Source of the DNA: Streptomyces tendae
GTDB lineage: Bacteria > Actinomycetota > Actinomycetes > Streptomycetales > Streptomycetaceae
Direction: 5' to 3'
Length of the DNA: 64,000 nucleotides
NCBI RefSeq assembly: GCF_008632955.1
Contig: NZ_CP043959.1
Span: 248,001-312,000, forward strand
Shown here: one piece after another, positions 1 to 8,868 of the stretch
Layout of the letters: every line of letters begins with the position of its first letter
How positions within the stretch are numbered: position 1 is the stretch's first letter
Made by a program: the position numbers and the translations under genes
Notes under the pieces: model-generated
Seen by the model: only the letters and a program-made list of their open reading frames with translations
What the model was told of the DNA's origin: nothing
Databases searched by the model: none

Positions 1-712
1 CGTCGCCGTCCCCGCTGTCGCCCGCGGCGCGCAGCACGTAGGCGACACCGATGGCCGCGAGCGCGAAGCCGGACGCGCCGCGGGTGTGCGCGGTGACCTG
101 GACGGTGACCGCCGCGACGCCGGCGAAGACGAGGCCGGCGCCGGCGTGGGCGACGCCGTAGACCAGCGACCCGCCGGCGTCGACGCCCTCCAGGCCCAGG
201 CCGGTCAGGCCCACGGCCAGCAGCAGGGCGAGGACGAGGTTCGCCAGGGCGGCGACGGACAGGGCGGCGGCGAGGTGGGCGTGGCGGCCGACGACGGCCG
301 AGCGCACCAGCTCGGCGCGTCCCGTCTCCTCCTCGGCGCGGGTGTGCCGGGTGACGATCAGCACGCTCATGAGGCCGACGAGGACGGCCGTGAAGCCGAG
401 CATCTGGTGGGCCAGGATGGAGCCGAGGCCGTCGTCGACGAGGTAGTGGCGGGGGCCTGACATGGCCAGACCGGCGGGGCTGTCCACGCTCGCGACGGCG
501 TTCGCCCGGTCCTCGGGGTCGCTGTACAGCGTCCCGAGGCTGTCCGCGGTCATGAGGGTGGCGAGGGTCAGGGCGAGGACCCACACCGGGAGCCGGACCC
601 GGTCCCGGCGCAGGGCGAAGCGGATGAGCGTCCGGGTTCCGGCGAGCGCGTTGCCGCCCGGGGACGGCGCGGTGGGCCGCCGGGTGCCGGGGGCGGCGGT
701 CACGGAGGTCAT
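1..712 (-). CDS. ABC exporter permease (3' end cut by window edge)
   Basis: Translating the minus strand from the ATG at 712 gives an open frame that runs off the window. Its first 237 residues begin [14 protein letters not shown] basic cytoplasmic start is followed by a hydrophobic stretch ([12 protein letters not shown]), a loop, and further membrane segments ([35 protein letters not shown]). This fits the large permease of ABC-2/polyketide-antibiotic type exporters, where two permease halves are fused. The start overlaps the stop of the ATPase gene by ATGA, so the two are translationally coupled and form one transporter. The substrate cannot be told. Start and coupling are clear; the family call is by pattern only. 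Confidence 0.85.
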   Translation of the reverse strand, partial: MTSVTAAPGTRRPTAPSPGGNALAGTRTLIRFALRRDRVRLPVWVLALTLATLMTADSLGTLYSDPEDRANAVASVDSPAGLAMSGPRHYLVDDGLGSILAHQMLGFTAVLVGLMSVLIVTRHTRAEEETGRAELVRSAVVGRHAHLAAALSVAALANLVLALLLAVGLTGLGLEGVDAGGSLVYGVAHAGAGLVFAGVAAVTVQVTAHTRGASGFALAAIGVAYVLRAAGDSGDGD

Positions 713-1653
713 CGGGGCTCCCCGTTCGCGTCCTGGCCGGCGTGGTGTCCGTTGGCGGCCAGCTCGTCGCCGTAGTGGCGCAGCATCAGCTCCTCCAGCG
801 TGGGCGGGTGGCTGATCAGGCTGCGGACGCCGAGTCCGGTGAGTTCGCGGACGGCGGCGCCGACCTGGCCGCCGTCCACGGTGAAGCGGACCCGGCCGGT
901 GGCTTCGTCGACGGTCCGCAGGTCGTGGACGCCGGGCAGCCGGGCGAGGCCGGTGGCGGGCCGTTCGGTCTCCGCCTCGATGGTGGTGCGGGTGAGGTGG
1001 CGCAGTTCGCCGAGCGTGCCGGACTGGACGGTCCGTCCCTGCCGGATGATGCTCACGCGGTCGGCGAGCTTCTCCACCTGGGCCAGGATGTGGCTGGAGA
1101 GCAGGACGGTCCGTCCGGCCGCCTTGGCCTCGGCGATGACGTCCTGGAAGACCACCTCCATGAGCGGGTCGAGTCCCGAGGTCGGCTCGTCGAGGAGCAG
1201 CAGTTCGGCGTCGGAGGCGAGCGCGGCGACGATGGCGACCTTCTGCCGGTTGCCCTTGGAGTAGGCGCGGCCCTTCTTGGTCGGGTCGAGGTCGAAGCGT
1301 TCGAGGAGTTCGGCGCGGCGCCGTTCGTCGAGCCGCCCGCGCAGGCGGGCCAGCAGGTCGATGGCCTCGCCGCCGGTCAGGCCCGGCCAGAGCTCCACGT
1401 CGCCGGGGACGTAGGCGAGGCGGCGGTGGAGCGACACGGAGTCGCTCCACGGGTCCTGTCCCAGTACCCGGGCGGTGCCCGAGTCGGTGCGCAGCAGACC
1501 GAGCAGCACGCGGATGGTGGTCGACTTGCCGGACCCGTTGGGGCCGAGGAAGCCGTGGACCTCACCGGTCCCGACGGTCAGGTCGAGTCCGTCCAGGGCG
1601 CGGGTCCGGCCGAACGACTTGCTCAGACCGGACACGGAGATGGCCTTCGTCAT
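709..1653 (-). CDS. ABC transporter ATP-binding protein
   Basis: This 314-residue nucleotide-binding subunit powers the coupled permease. Walker [10 protein letters not shown] lies at residues 37-45, the signature loop reads YSKGNRQKV in place of the usual LSGGQ type, and Walker B is [12 protein letters not shown] with a following switch region SSHIL. The C-terminal 90 residues form the extra domain common in drug and lantibiotic type exporters (DrrA/CcmA-like). It is transcribed away from the regulator at 1758, so that regulator probably controls the pair. The drug-efflux role is inferred from family resemblance; no substrate clue is present. Confidence 0.94.
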   Translation of the reverse strand: MTKAISVSGLSKSFGRTRALDGLDLTVGTGEVHGFLGPNGSGKSTTIRVLLGLLRTDSGTARVLGQDPWSDSVSLHRRLAYVPGDVELWPGLTGGEAIDLLARLRGRLDERRRAELLERFDLDPTKKGRAYSKGNRQKVAIVAALASDAELLLLDEPTSGLDPLMEVVFQDVIAEAKAAGRTVLLSSHILAQVEKLADRVSIIRQGRTVQSGTLGELRHLTRTTIEAETERPATGLARLPGVHDLRTVDEATGRVRFTVDGGQVGAAVRELTGLGVRSLISHPPTLEELMLRHYGDELAANGHHAGQDANGEPR

Positions 1654-1757
1654 GGCCCTGGAACGTACGCTTCTTTCATAGATTTGTGAATACAGAAAAC
1701 TGAGCGAAGATAGCTAGACTGACCGGCACCTCGTCGAGCAGGGGAGAGGGCTGGATC
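1654..1757. promoter_or_regulatory. divergent promoter region with inverted repeat
   Basis: This 104-bp gap between the ABC operon and its divergent regulator is much richer in A+T than its surroundings. It contains TTCATAGATTTGTGAA (1675-1690), an inverted repeat with 4-bp arms TTCA and TGAA, close to the ABC gene start. A MarR/GbsR-type dimer would be expected to bind such a site. This is inferred from layout only. Confidence 0.4.
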
Positions 1758-2291
1758 ATGACCGAGCAGCACGGGACGGACCGGGACCCGGCGGCCGTCT
1801 CGCGGTTCGTGGAGCATTTCGCGGCGCAGCTGGTGGAAGCCGGGCTCCCGCGCATGCCCGCCCGCGTCTTCGCGGCCCTGCTCGCCTCCGACGCCGGCGT
1901 CCTGACCTCCGCCGAGCTGAGCGAACGGCTCACGATCTCACCGGCCGCGGTCTCGGGCGCGGTGCGCTACCTGGCGCGCCAGCACATGGTCTCCCGCGAG
2001 CGCGAACCGGGCTCCCGCCGGGAGCGCTACCGGGTCCACGGCGACCAGTGGTACGAGGCCCTCACCAATCGAGAGGCCGTCATCAGGCGCTGGGAGGGGG
2101 CCCTGCGGGAAGGCATCGCCAGTCTGGGCAGGGACACCCCGGCGGGCCACCGGCTGTCGGAGACGCTGGCCTTCTTCGAGTTCGTGGAGAAGGAGGTCGA
2201 GGCGATGATGGGACGCTGGCGCGCCCACCGGCAGGACCTGTTCGGCGGCGACGGGGAGAACCCGCCGGCCCGTACGGGGAGCGGAGCCTGA
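1758..2291 (+). CDS. GbsR/MarR-like transcriptional regulator
   Basis: This 177-residue winged-helix protein is divergent from the ABC exporter. Residues about 15-90 (from VEHFAAQLVEAG to YRVHGDQW) match the GbsR-like MarR subgroup. They include LTSAELSERLTISPAAVSGAVRYL, which is the helix-turn-helix, and an arginine-rich wing (REREPGSRRERYRV). The C-terminal half is helical, as expected for a dimer interface. The likely job is ligand-responsive repression of the neighbouring exporter. The ATG at 1758 follows GGGGAGAGGG at a good distance. The ligand is unknown. Confidence 0.88.
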   Translation: MTEQHGTDRDPAAVSRFVEHFAAQLVEAGLPRMPARVFAALLASDAGVLTSAELSERLTISPAAVSGAVRYLARQHMVSREREPGSRRERYRVHGDQWYEALTNREAVIRRWEGALREGIASLGRDTPAGHRLSETLAFFEFVEKEVEAMMGRWRAHRQDLFGGDGENPPARTGSGA

Positions 2292-2292
2292 C

Positions 2293-3153
2293 TCACGCCG
2301 GCAGCGTCAGGCCCCAGGCCGCCTCGTGGACCTCCCAGGTGCGAGTGCGGACCGGGCCCGAGACGGTGGCGTCCGCCCGGTAGCGGAAGTGGGCGCCCGA
2401 GACGGTGACCGTGCGGGCGTCGGCCGACAGGGGCGACGCCTCCGCGCCCACCGAGGCCGGACGCACCTCGACGCGGGCCGTGCCCGCGACACCGGGGACC
2501 ACCGAGACCGCCTCCACCGACTGGTGCAGGCCGACCAGCGTCACCCCGTCCACCTCCACCAGCAGCCGCGTCGGTCCCGACCCGGGTGCGGCGGGGGGCC
2601 GGGCGGGCGCCAGCGTCCGCACGAAGGAGCGGCAGGTCTGCAGCCAGGGCCGGGTCACCCCGCCGTCGGTGTCCCGCACCCGGGGCGGACCGCCGAGCGG
2701 CGGGATGCGCAGCGCGCCCAGCACCACGCCGTCGCTGTCGTCGACCAGCAGGTCCATCCGGCGCTCCGCCCCGTCCAGCACGGCCCGCGCCGCGGCCACC
2801 GCCCCGGACGGGACGCCCAGCGACCGGGCGAGCGACACCGCGCCCCCCACCGGCACCAGGGACAGCGCGCATCCGGCCAGCTCCCGGTGCCGGTGCAGCA
2901 GCTCCACCGTCCGCACCAGCGCCCGGTCGTCGCCCACCACCACGGGACGGCGTGAGCCGCGCCGGGCCAGTGCCCGGGCGAACTCCTCCGGACCGTCCGG
3001 CAGACACACCTTCGCACCGGCCGAACCGGCGCTGAGCACGTCCTTCGCGATACGGACCGACTCGCCGTCCGCCCGCCGGGCGACCGGATCGATGACCACC
3101 AGAAGCTGATCGGACGTCGCGGAAGAAGTCCCGGAAGTCGCCACCTCGGCCAT
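2293..3153 (-). CDS. diacylglycerol kinase-like protein with altered nucleotide motif
   Basis: This 286-residue protein resembles the DAGK/sphingosine-kinase catalytic fold, which phosphorylates lipid alcohols with ATP. Visible parts are an N-terminal beta strand (LLVVIDPVARR), a P-V-GGA segment (LVPVGGAVSLARSLGVP) that mirrors the family's PLGTGNDLARxLG motif, and a later beta-rich half. The usual GGDGT loop is replaced by VVGDDRALV, and GTGND by GGAVS, so catalysis is doubtful. It ends 2 bp after the convergent regulator at 2291. Its start is 187 bp from the divergent purA. It could be a regulatory or lipid-binding relic of the kinase. Confidence 0.7.
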   Translation of the reverse strand: MAEVATSGTSSATSDQLLVVIDPVARRADGESVRIAKDVLSAGSAGAKVCLPDGPEEFARALARRGSRRPVVVGDDRALVRTVELLHRHRELAGCALSLVPVGGAVSLARSLGVPSGAVAAARAVLDGAERRMDLLVDDSDGVVLGALRIPPLGGPPRVRDTDGGVTRPWLQTCRSFVRTLAPARPPAAPGSGPTRLLVEVDGVTLVGLHQSVEAVSVVPGVAGTARVEVRPASVGAEASPLSADARTVTVSGAHFRYRADATVSGPVRTRTWEVHEAAWGLTLPA

Positions 3154-3186
3154 GCCTCGCTTCCTCGGGTAGCATCTTTGTGCAAG

Positions 3187-3215
3187 AGCCCCTTTGCGCT
3201 ATTGCGCCAGGGGCT
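3187..3215. other. stem-loop in the purA upstream region
   Basis: AGCCCCT (3187-3193) pairs with AGGGGCT (3209-3215), and inside it GCGC (3196-3199) pairs with GCGC (3204-3207) around a TATT loop. It sits in the 186-bp gap between the divergent kinase-like gene and purA, about 125 bp upstream of the purA start. No T-tract follows on the plus strand, so it does not look like a plain terminator. A leader or operator role is only a guess. Confidence 0.4.
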
Positions 3216-3339
3216 TCGTCTATTCCGGGGCATCCGGTCCGACGGTTGGCGGCCAACGGTGGTCGCGGTGCACGCGGCGGAGATCCTCCGTGTGCGCCCC
3301 TGACCTTGGACATGCCCCGCCCGGAAGGGGTGTACGCGC

Positions 3340-4623
3340 GTGCCCGCACTTGTGCTGCTCGGTGCTCAGTGGGGTGACGAAGGCAAGGGAAAGGCGACGG
3401 ACCTTCTCGGTGGTTCCGTCGACTATGTGGTGCGCTACCAGGGCGGCAACAACGCCGGCCACACGGTGGTCGTGGGCGATCAGAAGTACGCCCTGCACCT
3501 GCTCCCTTCCGGGATTCTCTCCCCCGGCTGCACGCCGGTCATCGGCAACGGTGTCGTCGTCGACCCGTCGGTCCTGCTCTCCGAGCTGAGCGGTCTGAAC
3601 GAGCGCGGCGTCGACACGTCCAAGCTCCTGATCAGCGGTAACGCCCACATCATCACGCCGTACAACGTGACGGTGGACAAGGTGACCGAGCGGTTCCTCG
3701 GCAAGCGCAAGATCGGGACCACCGGCCGGGGCATCGGCCCGACCTACGCCGACAAGATCAACCGGGTCGGCATCCGGGTGCAGGACCTCTACGACGAGTC
3801 GATCCTCACCCAGAAGGTCGAAGCCGCCCTCGACGTCAAGAACCAGATGCTCACCAAGCTCTACAACCGGCGCGCGATCGCCGTGGAGCAGGTGGTCGAG
3901 GAACTGCTGGGTTACGCGGAGAAGCTGGCCCCGTACGTCTCCGACACCGTGCTGGTGCTGAACGAGGCGCTGGAGCAGGACAAGGTGGTCCTCTTCGAGG
4001 GCGGCCAGGGCACCCTGCTCGACATCGACCACGGCACGTACCCCTTCGTCACCTCGTCGAACCCGACCGCGGGCGGCGCCTGCACGGGCGCGGGCGTGGG
4101 CCCGACGAAGATCAGCCGGGTCATCGGCATCCTGAAGGCGTACACCACCCGGGTCGGCGCCGGCCCGTTCCCGACGGAGCTGCTCGACGAGGACGGCGAG
4201 GCGCTGCGGCGCATCGGCGGCGAGCGCGGTGTCACCACCGGCCGTGACCGGCGCTGCGGCTGGTTCGACGCGGTGATCGCCCGCTACGCCACCCGCGTGA
4301 ACGGCCTGACGGACTTCTTCCTCACCAAGCTCGACGTCCTCACCGGCTGGGAGCAGATCCCGGTGTGCGTGGCGTACGAGATCGACGGCAGGCGCGTCGA
4401 GGAGCTGCCGTACTCGCAGTCCGACTTCCACCACGCGAAGCCGGTCTACGAGATGCTGCCGGGCTGGAGCGAGGACATCAGCAAGGCGAAGTCCTTCTCC
4501 GACCTGCCGAAGAACGCCCAGGCGTACGTGAAGGCCCTGGAGGAGATGTCCGGCGCCCCGATCTCCGCGATCGGTGTGGGCCCGGGCCGTGACGAGACGA
4601 TCCAGATCAACTCGTTCCTGTAG
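3340..4623 (+). CDS. purA: adenylosuccinate synthetase
   Basis: This enzyme makes adenylosuccinate from IMP, aspartate and GTP, the first committed step to AMP. The 427-residue length is normal. The N-terminal P-loop [11 protein letters not shown] carries the catalytic Asp13, and NNAGHTV holds the catalytic His41. Later family blocks include [46 protein letters not shown] and the GDP-binding [10 protein letters not shown] at the C-terminus. The GTG start at 3340 follows GGAAGGGG about 10 bp upstream. It stands alone, with a strong hairpin downstream. Confidence 0.99.
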   Translation: MPALVLLGAQWGDEGKGKATDLLGGSVDYVVRYQGGNNAGHTVVVGDQKYALHLLPSGILSPGCTPVIGNGVVVDPSVLLSELSGLNERGVDTSKLLISGNAHIITPYNVTVDKVTERFLGKRKIGTTGRGIGPTYADKINRVGIRVQDLYDESILTQKVEAALDVKNQMLTKLYNRRAIAVEQVVEELLGYAEKLAPYVSDTVLVLNEALEQDKVVLFEGGQGTLLDIDHGTYPFVTSSNPTAGGACTGAGVGPTKISRVIGILKAYTTRVGAGPFPTELLDEDGEALRRIGGERGVTTGRDRRCGWFDAVIARYATRVNGLTDFFLTKLDVLTGWEQIPVCVAYEIDGRRVEELPYSQSDFHHAKPVYEMLPGWSEDISKAKSFSDLPKNAQAYVKALEEMSGAPISAIGVGPGRDETIQINSFL

Positions 4624-4666
4624 GCCTGTAGGCCTGTAGGCCTGTGGACCTGCGGACCTGTAGGTC
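4621..4666. repeat. short degenerate tandem repeat after purA
   Basis: Starting inside the purA stop codon are about six copies of an 8-bp unit related to TAGGCCTG: three perfect copies, then TGGACCTG, CGGACCTG and TAGGTCTG. They fill the space up to the terminator hairpin. Such arrays change length by slippage. No function is evident. Confidence 0.75.
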
Positions 4667-4674
4667 TGCCGCCG

Positions 4675-4708
4675 TGTGCACCGGCGCCCGCGCGGGCGCC
4701 GGTGCACA
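4675..4708. terminator. strong hairpin downstream of purA
   Basis: A perfect inverted repeat has 15-bp arms (TGTGCACCGGCGCCC at 4675-4689 and its complement at 4694-4708) around a GCGC loop. There is no T-tract, as is common for Streptomyces terminators. It lies 52 bp after purA and 55 bp before the next start. Confidence 0.8.
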
Positions 4709-4763
4709 GGCATAGCCTGGGGCTGTATCCCCGCGTGTATCGACGCGGAAGAGGGTGAGTGCG

Positions 4764-5054
4764 ATGCGCGTGATGCTCAAGGCGACGCTGGACACGGAGA
4801 AGGCGAACGAGGTCATCCGCAGCGGGAAGATGCCCGAGCTGATGAAGGAGACCATGGAGCGGCTCCATCCCGAGGCCGCCTACTTCGGGCCGCTCGGCGG
4901 CCGGCGGACCTGCCTGCTGGTCCTCGACCTCGAGGACAGCTCACAGATCCCGCCCGCCGGCGAGCCGTTCTTCTCGCACTTCGGCGCCGAGGTCGAGATG
5001 ACCCCGGTGATGAACGCCGAGGACCTGCGCAAGGGGCTCTCCGAGCTGCGGTGA
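4764..5054 (+). CDS. conserved small protein of unknown function
   Basis: The 96-residue product begins MRVMLKATLDTEKANEVIRSG. It is predicted to be a mixed alpha/beta soluble protein with FGPLGGRRTCLLVLDLEDSSQIPP in the middle, and it resembles small dimeric alpha-beta barrel proteins. No catalytic motif is visible. The ATG at 4764 is preferred over an in-frame GTG at 4755 because GGAAGAGGG lies 8 bp before it. The gene ends 4 bp from the convergent gene at 5058. It is probably a monocistronic housekeeping gene of Streptomyces; function not assignable. Confidence 0.75.
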   Translation: MRVMLKATLDTEKANEVIRSGKMPELMKETMERLHPEAAYFGPLGGRRTCLLVLDLEDSSQIPPAGEPFFSHFGAEVEMTPVMNAEDLRKGLSELR

Positions 5055-5057
5055 CGC

Positions 5058-5708
5058 TCAGCTGAAGACGATCATCGAACCCTGGGCGAGGCTCCGGGTC
5101 GCCGCCGCGTGCAGACCCAGCCACACGTGCCGCTCGCGGGCGAAAGGGCTGGGGTCGTACGGCGCGGGCACGGCCGGCTCCTCCAGCTCGGTCGGGGCCC
5201 CCGGCGGCTCGGGCGCGGCCGGCGGGTTTCCCGGGTCGATGCCGATGGACGGGGCGACCAGCTCCAGTTCCCGCAGCAGCGCGTGCGAGGAGCCCAAGGG
5301 GCCGCCGCCCGCGAGGAGTTCGTCGCTGGACAGGGGGCTCGGGAAGTCGACGGGCACGTAGGCGCCGGCGTGGTCGTAGTGCCAGACCAGGTGCGACTGC
5401 TGGGCCGTGGACTCGAACATCTCCAGCAACTGCTCGTAGTCGCCGCCCAGTTCGTCGACCGGGGTGACCGGGAGGCCGCAGACCTGGAGCAGGTACACGC
5501 GCCGCAGGAAGTGCAGGGCGTCGTAGTCGAATCCGGCGACCGGGGCCACCTCGCCGGTCAGACCCGGCATGTACTGGTACACCGGCACCGGCGGCAGTCC
5601 CGCGTCGGCGAGCACCGTGTTGTACTGCGCGAGTTCCTCGGCGAAGGGATTGTCGGGCGTGTGGCACAACACGTCGACGAGCGGTACCAGCCACAGGTCA
5701 CAGGCCAA
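5058..5708 (-). CDS. conserved protein of unknown function
   Basis: The product has 216 residues and starts MACDLWLVPLVDVLCHTPDNPF. The first 150 residues look globular with aromatic and acidic patches (FDYDALHFLRRVYLLQVCGLP, HLVWHYDHAGAYVPVDFPSPL). A Pro/Glu/Ala-rich linker at about 160-190 follows, then a short C-terminal segment. There is no signal peptide or membrane segment, and I do not recognise the family. It lies downstream of the GntR regulator at 5777 on the same strand, 68 bp away, and may be co-transcribed. It converges tightly with the small gene at 4764. Confidence 0.7.
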   Translation of the reverse strand: MACDLWLVPLVDVLCHTPDNPFAEELAQYNTVLADAGLPPVPVYQYMPGLTGEVAPVAGFDYDALHFLRRVYLLQVCGLPVTPVDELGGDYEQLLEMFESTAQQSHLVWHYDHAGAYVPVDFPSPLSSDELLAGGGPLGSSHALLRELELVAPSIGIDPGNPPAAPEPPGAPTELEEPAVPAPYDPSPFARERHVWLGLHAAATRSLAQGSMIVFS

Positions 5709-5776
5709 AAGAGGACTCCTCGCATCGCGCGGTCGTCGGGTGGGACGTCCGGGTCCGGGACGGGGTCGGGACGTGG

Positions 5777-6550
5777 TCAGGGAAGCGTATCGGCGTCCCG
5801 TGCGGGTGGATCCTGCTGTGCGGGCCGTCGTACGGGTCCCTTACCCGCCGCGTCGGCCGTCAGCCCCTCGACGAGGGAGAGGGAGTACGCGGTGTACGCC
5901 TCCAGGATCACGCGGGCGGTGTCGATGTCGCGGCGTGACAGGGCGTCGACCAGCTCGGTGTGCTCCGCCCACAGCCGCCCCCGCGGATCGGGCAGCTGCC
6001 GCAGGTGCTGCACCACGTACACCCACATCTGCACGCGCAGCCGGTGCAGGAAGTCGGTGAGGTACGGATTGCCGAACGCGGACGCCAGTTCGCGCCAGAA
6101 CCGCAGGTCGTAGCCGATCAGCACGGTGACCTCGCCGGCCTGGGCCGCGCGCCGGGCCTCCTCGCCGCGCCTGCGCACCCCGGCGAGCAGCGCGGCCAGC
6201 CGGGGTTCTCCCGGCCTGAGGTGCGGCAGGTCGTCGTGGACCAGGGCGTGGAACATCCCCTCGGTCACCAGGCTGCGCGCCTCGATCATGCCGCGGAAGT
6301 CGTCGGCGGAGTACTCGTGCACCCGGAAGCCCCGGTGCTGGTCGGCGTCGAGCAGGCCCTGCGCCGACAGATCGACCAGTGCCTCCCGCACGGGCGTCGC
6401 GGACACGCCGTACTGGTCGGCGATCTCCTTGACGGTGAACTCCTGCCCCGGCTGGAGCCGCCCGGCCAGCACCTCGTCACGGAGCGCGTCGGCGATCTGC
6501 TGCCGCAGGGTGCTGCGGGTCACGGCGACGTTGCCGCTGAGGCGGGGCAT
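5777..6550 (-). CDS. GntR family regulator, FCD subfamily
   Basis: This 257-residue regulator has an N-terminal winged helix (LRQQIADALRDEVLAGRLQPGQEF, then VKEIADQYGVSATPVREALVDLSAQGL). The C-terminal all-helical FCD ligand domain (FRGMIEARSLVTEGM onward) usually carries histidines that bind metal and an organic acid. The ATG at 6550 is preferred to an upstream in-frame start at 6613 because it begins the HTH-containing part and has GAGGGAG before it. It is followed on the same strand by the unknown gene at 5708. Upstream lies an aminotransferase in the same orientation, a plausible target. The effector is unknown. Confidence 0.92.
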   Translation of the reverse strand: MPRLSGNVAVTRSTLRQQIADALRDEVLAGRLQPGQEFTVKEIADQYGVSATPVREALVDLSAQGLLDADQHRGFRVHEYSADDFRGMIEARSLVTEGMFHALVHDDLPHLRPGEPRLAALLAGVRRRGEEARRAAQAGEVTVLIGYDLRFWRELASAFGNPYLTDFLHRLRVQMWVYVVQHLRQLPDPRGRLWAEHTELVDALSRRDIDTARVILEAYTAYSLSLVEGLTADAAGKGPVRRPAQQDPPARDADTLP

Positions 6551-6703
6551 GGTCGGGGCGTCTCCCTCATCGCGTTCGAGTGGCGTACTCGCAAAGGTCC
6601 ACGGGCAGGCCACCTTACGCGGTTCAGGCGCGGCGCCGGATGTTCGAACGGGCGCGAGGGGGAGACCCCTCGCGCCCGCTGAGAAGGCCGGTGACGCAGT
6701 CGG

Positions 6704-8059
6704 TCACCTCACATGTTCGTCGGCCACCGCGAGAGCCGTGTCGAGGGCCGCCAGCCCTTCCTTCAGCTCCGCCTCGCTCGTGTTGAGCGGCGGCACCACG
6801 TGGGTGCGGTTCATGTTCACGAACGGCCAGAGGCCGGCCTTCTTCGCGGCGGCGGCGAAGGCGGCCATCGGGGCGTTGGCCTCACCGGCGGCGTTGTAGG
6901 GCACCAGCGGCTCCCGGGTCTCCCGGTCGCGCACCAGCTCCACCGCCCAGAACATGCCGGTGCCGCGCACCTCGCCCACGCTCGGGTGGCGTTCGGCCAG
7001 CTCCCGCAGCGCGGGGCCGACGACGGACGCGCCGAGGGAGGCGGCGTTCTCGACGACGCCCTCCTCCTCCATCACGTTGATCGTCGCGACGGCGGCTGCG
7101 CAGGCCAGCGGGTGCCCGGAGTAGGTCAGGCCGCCCGGGTAGGGGCGGGTGCCGAAGGTGTCGGCGATCGCGGGGGAGATGGCGACTCCGCCGAGCGGCA
7201 CGTAACCGGAGTTCACGCCCTTGGCGAAGGTCATCAGGTCGGGCACGACGTCGTACAGGTCCGCCGCGAACCACGTGCCGGTGCGGCCGAACCCGGCCAT
7301 CACCTCGTCCAGCACCATGACGATGCCGTGCTTGTCGCACAGTTCGCGGACCCCGGCGAGGTAGCCGGGCGGGGGCGGCATGATGCCGGCGGTGCCCGGG
7401 ACGGTCTCCAGGATGATCGCGGCGATCGTGGACGGCCCCTCGAAGGCGATCGTCGTCTCCAGGTGCTCCAGCGCCCGCGCGCACTCCTGCTCCTCGGTCT
7501 CGGCGTAGAAGCGCGAGCGGTACAGGAACGGCGCCCAGAAGTGCACGACCCCGGCGGTGCCGCTGTCGGAGGGCCAGCGGCGCGGGTCGCCGGTGACGTT
7601 CACGGCCTGCTGGGTGCCGCCGTGGTACGAGCGGTACGCGGAGAGGACCTTGGGCCGGCCGGTGTGCAGCCGCGCCATGCGCAGGGCGTGCTCCACGGCG
7701 TCGGCGCCGCCGTTGGTGAAGAAGATCTTGTCCAGGTCGCCCGGGGTGCGCTCCGCGATCAGCCGGGCCGCCTCCGAACGCGCCTCGATCGCGAACGCGG
7801 GCGCGAAGGTCGTCATCCGCGCCGCCTGCTCCTGGATCGCGGCGACGACCTTGGGGTGCTGGTAGCCGATGTTGGTGTAGACGAGGCCGCTGGTGAAGTC
7901 GAGGTAGCGGCGGCCGTCGTAGTCCCAGAAGTACGACCCCTCCGCCCCGGCGACGGCGAGCGGGTCGATGAGCTCCTGCGCGGACCAGGAGTGGAACACG
8001 TGCGCACGGTCGGCGGCCTTGACGGCCGCACCGGCCTGGGGGTTGGGCTGAGGGGTCAT
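6704..8059 (-). CDS. class III PLP-dependent aminotransferase
   Basis: This 451-residue fold-type I enzyme belongs to the class III group (omega-amino acid:pyruvate and related transaminases). It would move an amino group from an amine or omega-amino acid to a keto acid. Evidence includes the substrate-facing YFWDYDGRRYLDFTSGL, the PLP phosphate clamp FFTNGGADAVEHALRMAR, the Asp of VLDEVMAGFGRTG, and the Schiff-base lysine Lys280 in TFAKGVNSGYVPLGG. The ATG at 8057-8059 was chosen as the first that begins the family fold; longer in-frame starts add only low-complexity sequence. It lies divergent from the DJ-1/MarR pair and upstream of a GntR regulator. The exact substrate is not predictable. 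Confidence 0.94.
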   Translation of the reverse strand: MTPQPNPQAGAAVKAADRAHVFHSWSAQELIDPLAVAGAEGSYFWDYDGRRYLDFTSGLVYTNIGYQHPKVVAAIQEQAARMTTFAPAFAIEARSEAARLIAERTPGDLDKIFFTNGGADAVEHALRMARLHTGRPKVLSAYRSYHGGTQQAVNVTGDPRRWPSDSGTAGVVHFWAPFLYRSRFYAETEEQECARALEHLETTIAFEGPSTIAAIILETVPGTAGIMPPPPGYLAGVRELCDKHGIVMVLDEVMAGFGRTGTWFAADLYDVVPDLMTFAKGVNSGYVPLGGVAISPAIADTFGTRPYPGGLTYSGHPLACAAAVATINVMEEEGVVENAASLGASVVGPALRELAERHPSVGEVRGTGMFWAVELVRDRETREPLVPYNAAGEANAPMAAFAAAAKKAGLWPFVNMNRTHVVPPLNTSEAELKEGLAALDTALAVADEHVR

Positions 8060-8174
8060 GCGCCCGAGGGTAGGGGGGAGCGGTGGGGGAGCGACATCGG
8101 CGGCCTGTCTGCGGTCGGGAGCTTTCCGCGACAGGTTGTCGACAAGGGGGGCCGGGTGACCCCGCACGAGTGAT

Positions 8175-8218
8175 TGACAGTCTGACAGTCTACTGTCGTC
8201 ATGACAGCCTGTTGTCAT
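8175..8218. promoter_or_regulatory. MarR-type operator cluster
   Basis: Between the aminotransferase and the DJ-1 gene lie a direct repeat TGACAGTC-TGACAGTC (8175-8190), a palindrome GACAGTCTACTGTC (8184-8197, 6-bp arms) and a second inverted repeat ATGACAGCCTGTTGTCAT (8201-8218, 6-bp arms). The shared core is GACAG. It ends 45 bp before the DJ-1 ATG, where a repressor would block transcription. The MarR gene at 8865 is the obvious candidate to bind it. Confidence 0.6.
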
Positions 8219-8262
8219 AGCTCGGCGGAGGAACCAAGAGCATCCGACTTCAGGGAGCGGTC

Positions 8263-8868
8263 ATGACCCGCAAGCCCGTGCATCTCGCCCTCTACGACAC
8301 CTGGGCCGACTGGGAGACCGGTCACGCCACCGCGCACCTCGCCCTCGCGGGCCACGAGGTCCGCACCGCGACCCCCGGCGGCCGGCCCGTCACCAGCATG
8401 GGCGGTCTCCGTGCCCTGCCCGACCTCGCGCTGGAGGAGCTGCGCCCCGAGGACAGCTCCCTGCTGATCCTCCCCGGCGCCGCCGCCTGGGACGAGGGCG
8501 ACGACCTGGCCCCCGCCGCCCGCACCGCGCGCGCCTTCCTCGGCGCGGGCGTCCCGGTCGCCGCGATCTGCGGTGCCACCGCCGGACTCGCCCGTGAGGG
8601 TCTGCTCGACGACCGCGCCCACACCAGCGCCGCCGCCCCCTACCTCGCGGCGACCGGCTACGCGGGCGCGGACCGGTACGTCGAGGCGGACGCCGTCACC
8701 GACGGCGCCCTCGTCACCGCGGGGCCGACCGAACCGGTCGCCTTCGCCCGCGAGATCCTCACGCTGCTCGGCGCCTACGACGACAAGGCGGTCGACGCCT
8801 GGTACCGGCTGTTCCACGACTCCGACCCGGCCGCGTTCGCCGAGTGGACGCAGGCGGCGGGCCGGTGA
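8263..8868 (+). CDS. DJ-1/PfpI family protein (glutamine amidotransferase-like)
   Basis: This 201-residue member of the DJ-1/PfpI/GATase1-like superfamily opens with a Rossmann-like strand (VHLALYDTWADWETGHATAHL). The nucleophile elbow AICGATAGLA carries the conserved cysteine (about residue 105), and LLILPGAAAWDEG holds the partner acidic region. Relatives act as chaperones, glyoxalases, proteases or isonitrile hydratases, so the reaction is uncertain. The ATG at 8263 has GGAGGAACC upstream. The 3' end overlaps the MarR gene by GTGA, and an operator cluster precedes it, so the two form a self-regulated operon. Confidence 0.9.
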   Translation: MTRKPVHLALYDTWADWETGHATAHLALAGHEVRTATPGGRPVTSMGGLRALPDLALEELRPEDSSLLILPGAAAWDEGDDLAPAARTARAFLGAGVPVAAICGATAGLAREGLLDDRAHTSAAAPYLAATGYAGADRYVEADAVTDGALVTAGPTEPVAFAREILTLLGAYDDKAVDAWYRLFHDSDPAAFAEWTQAAGR

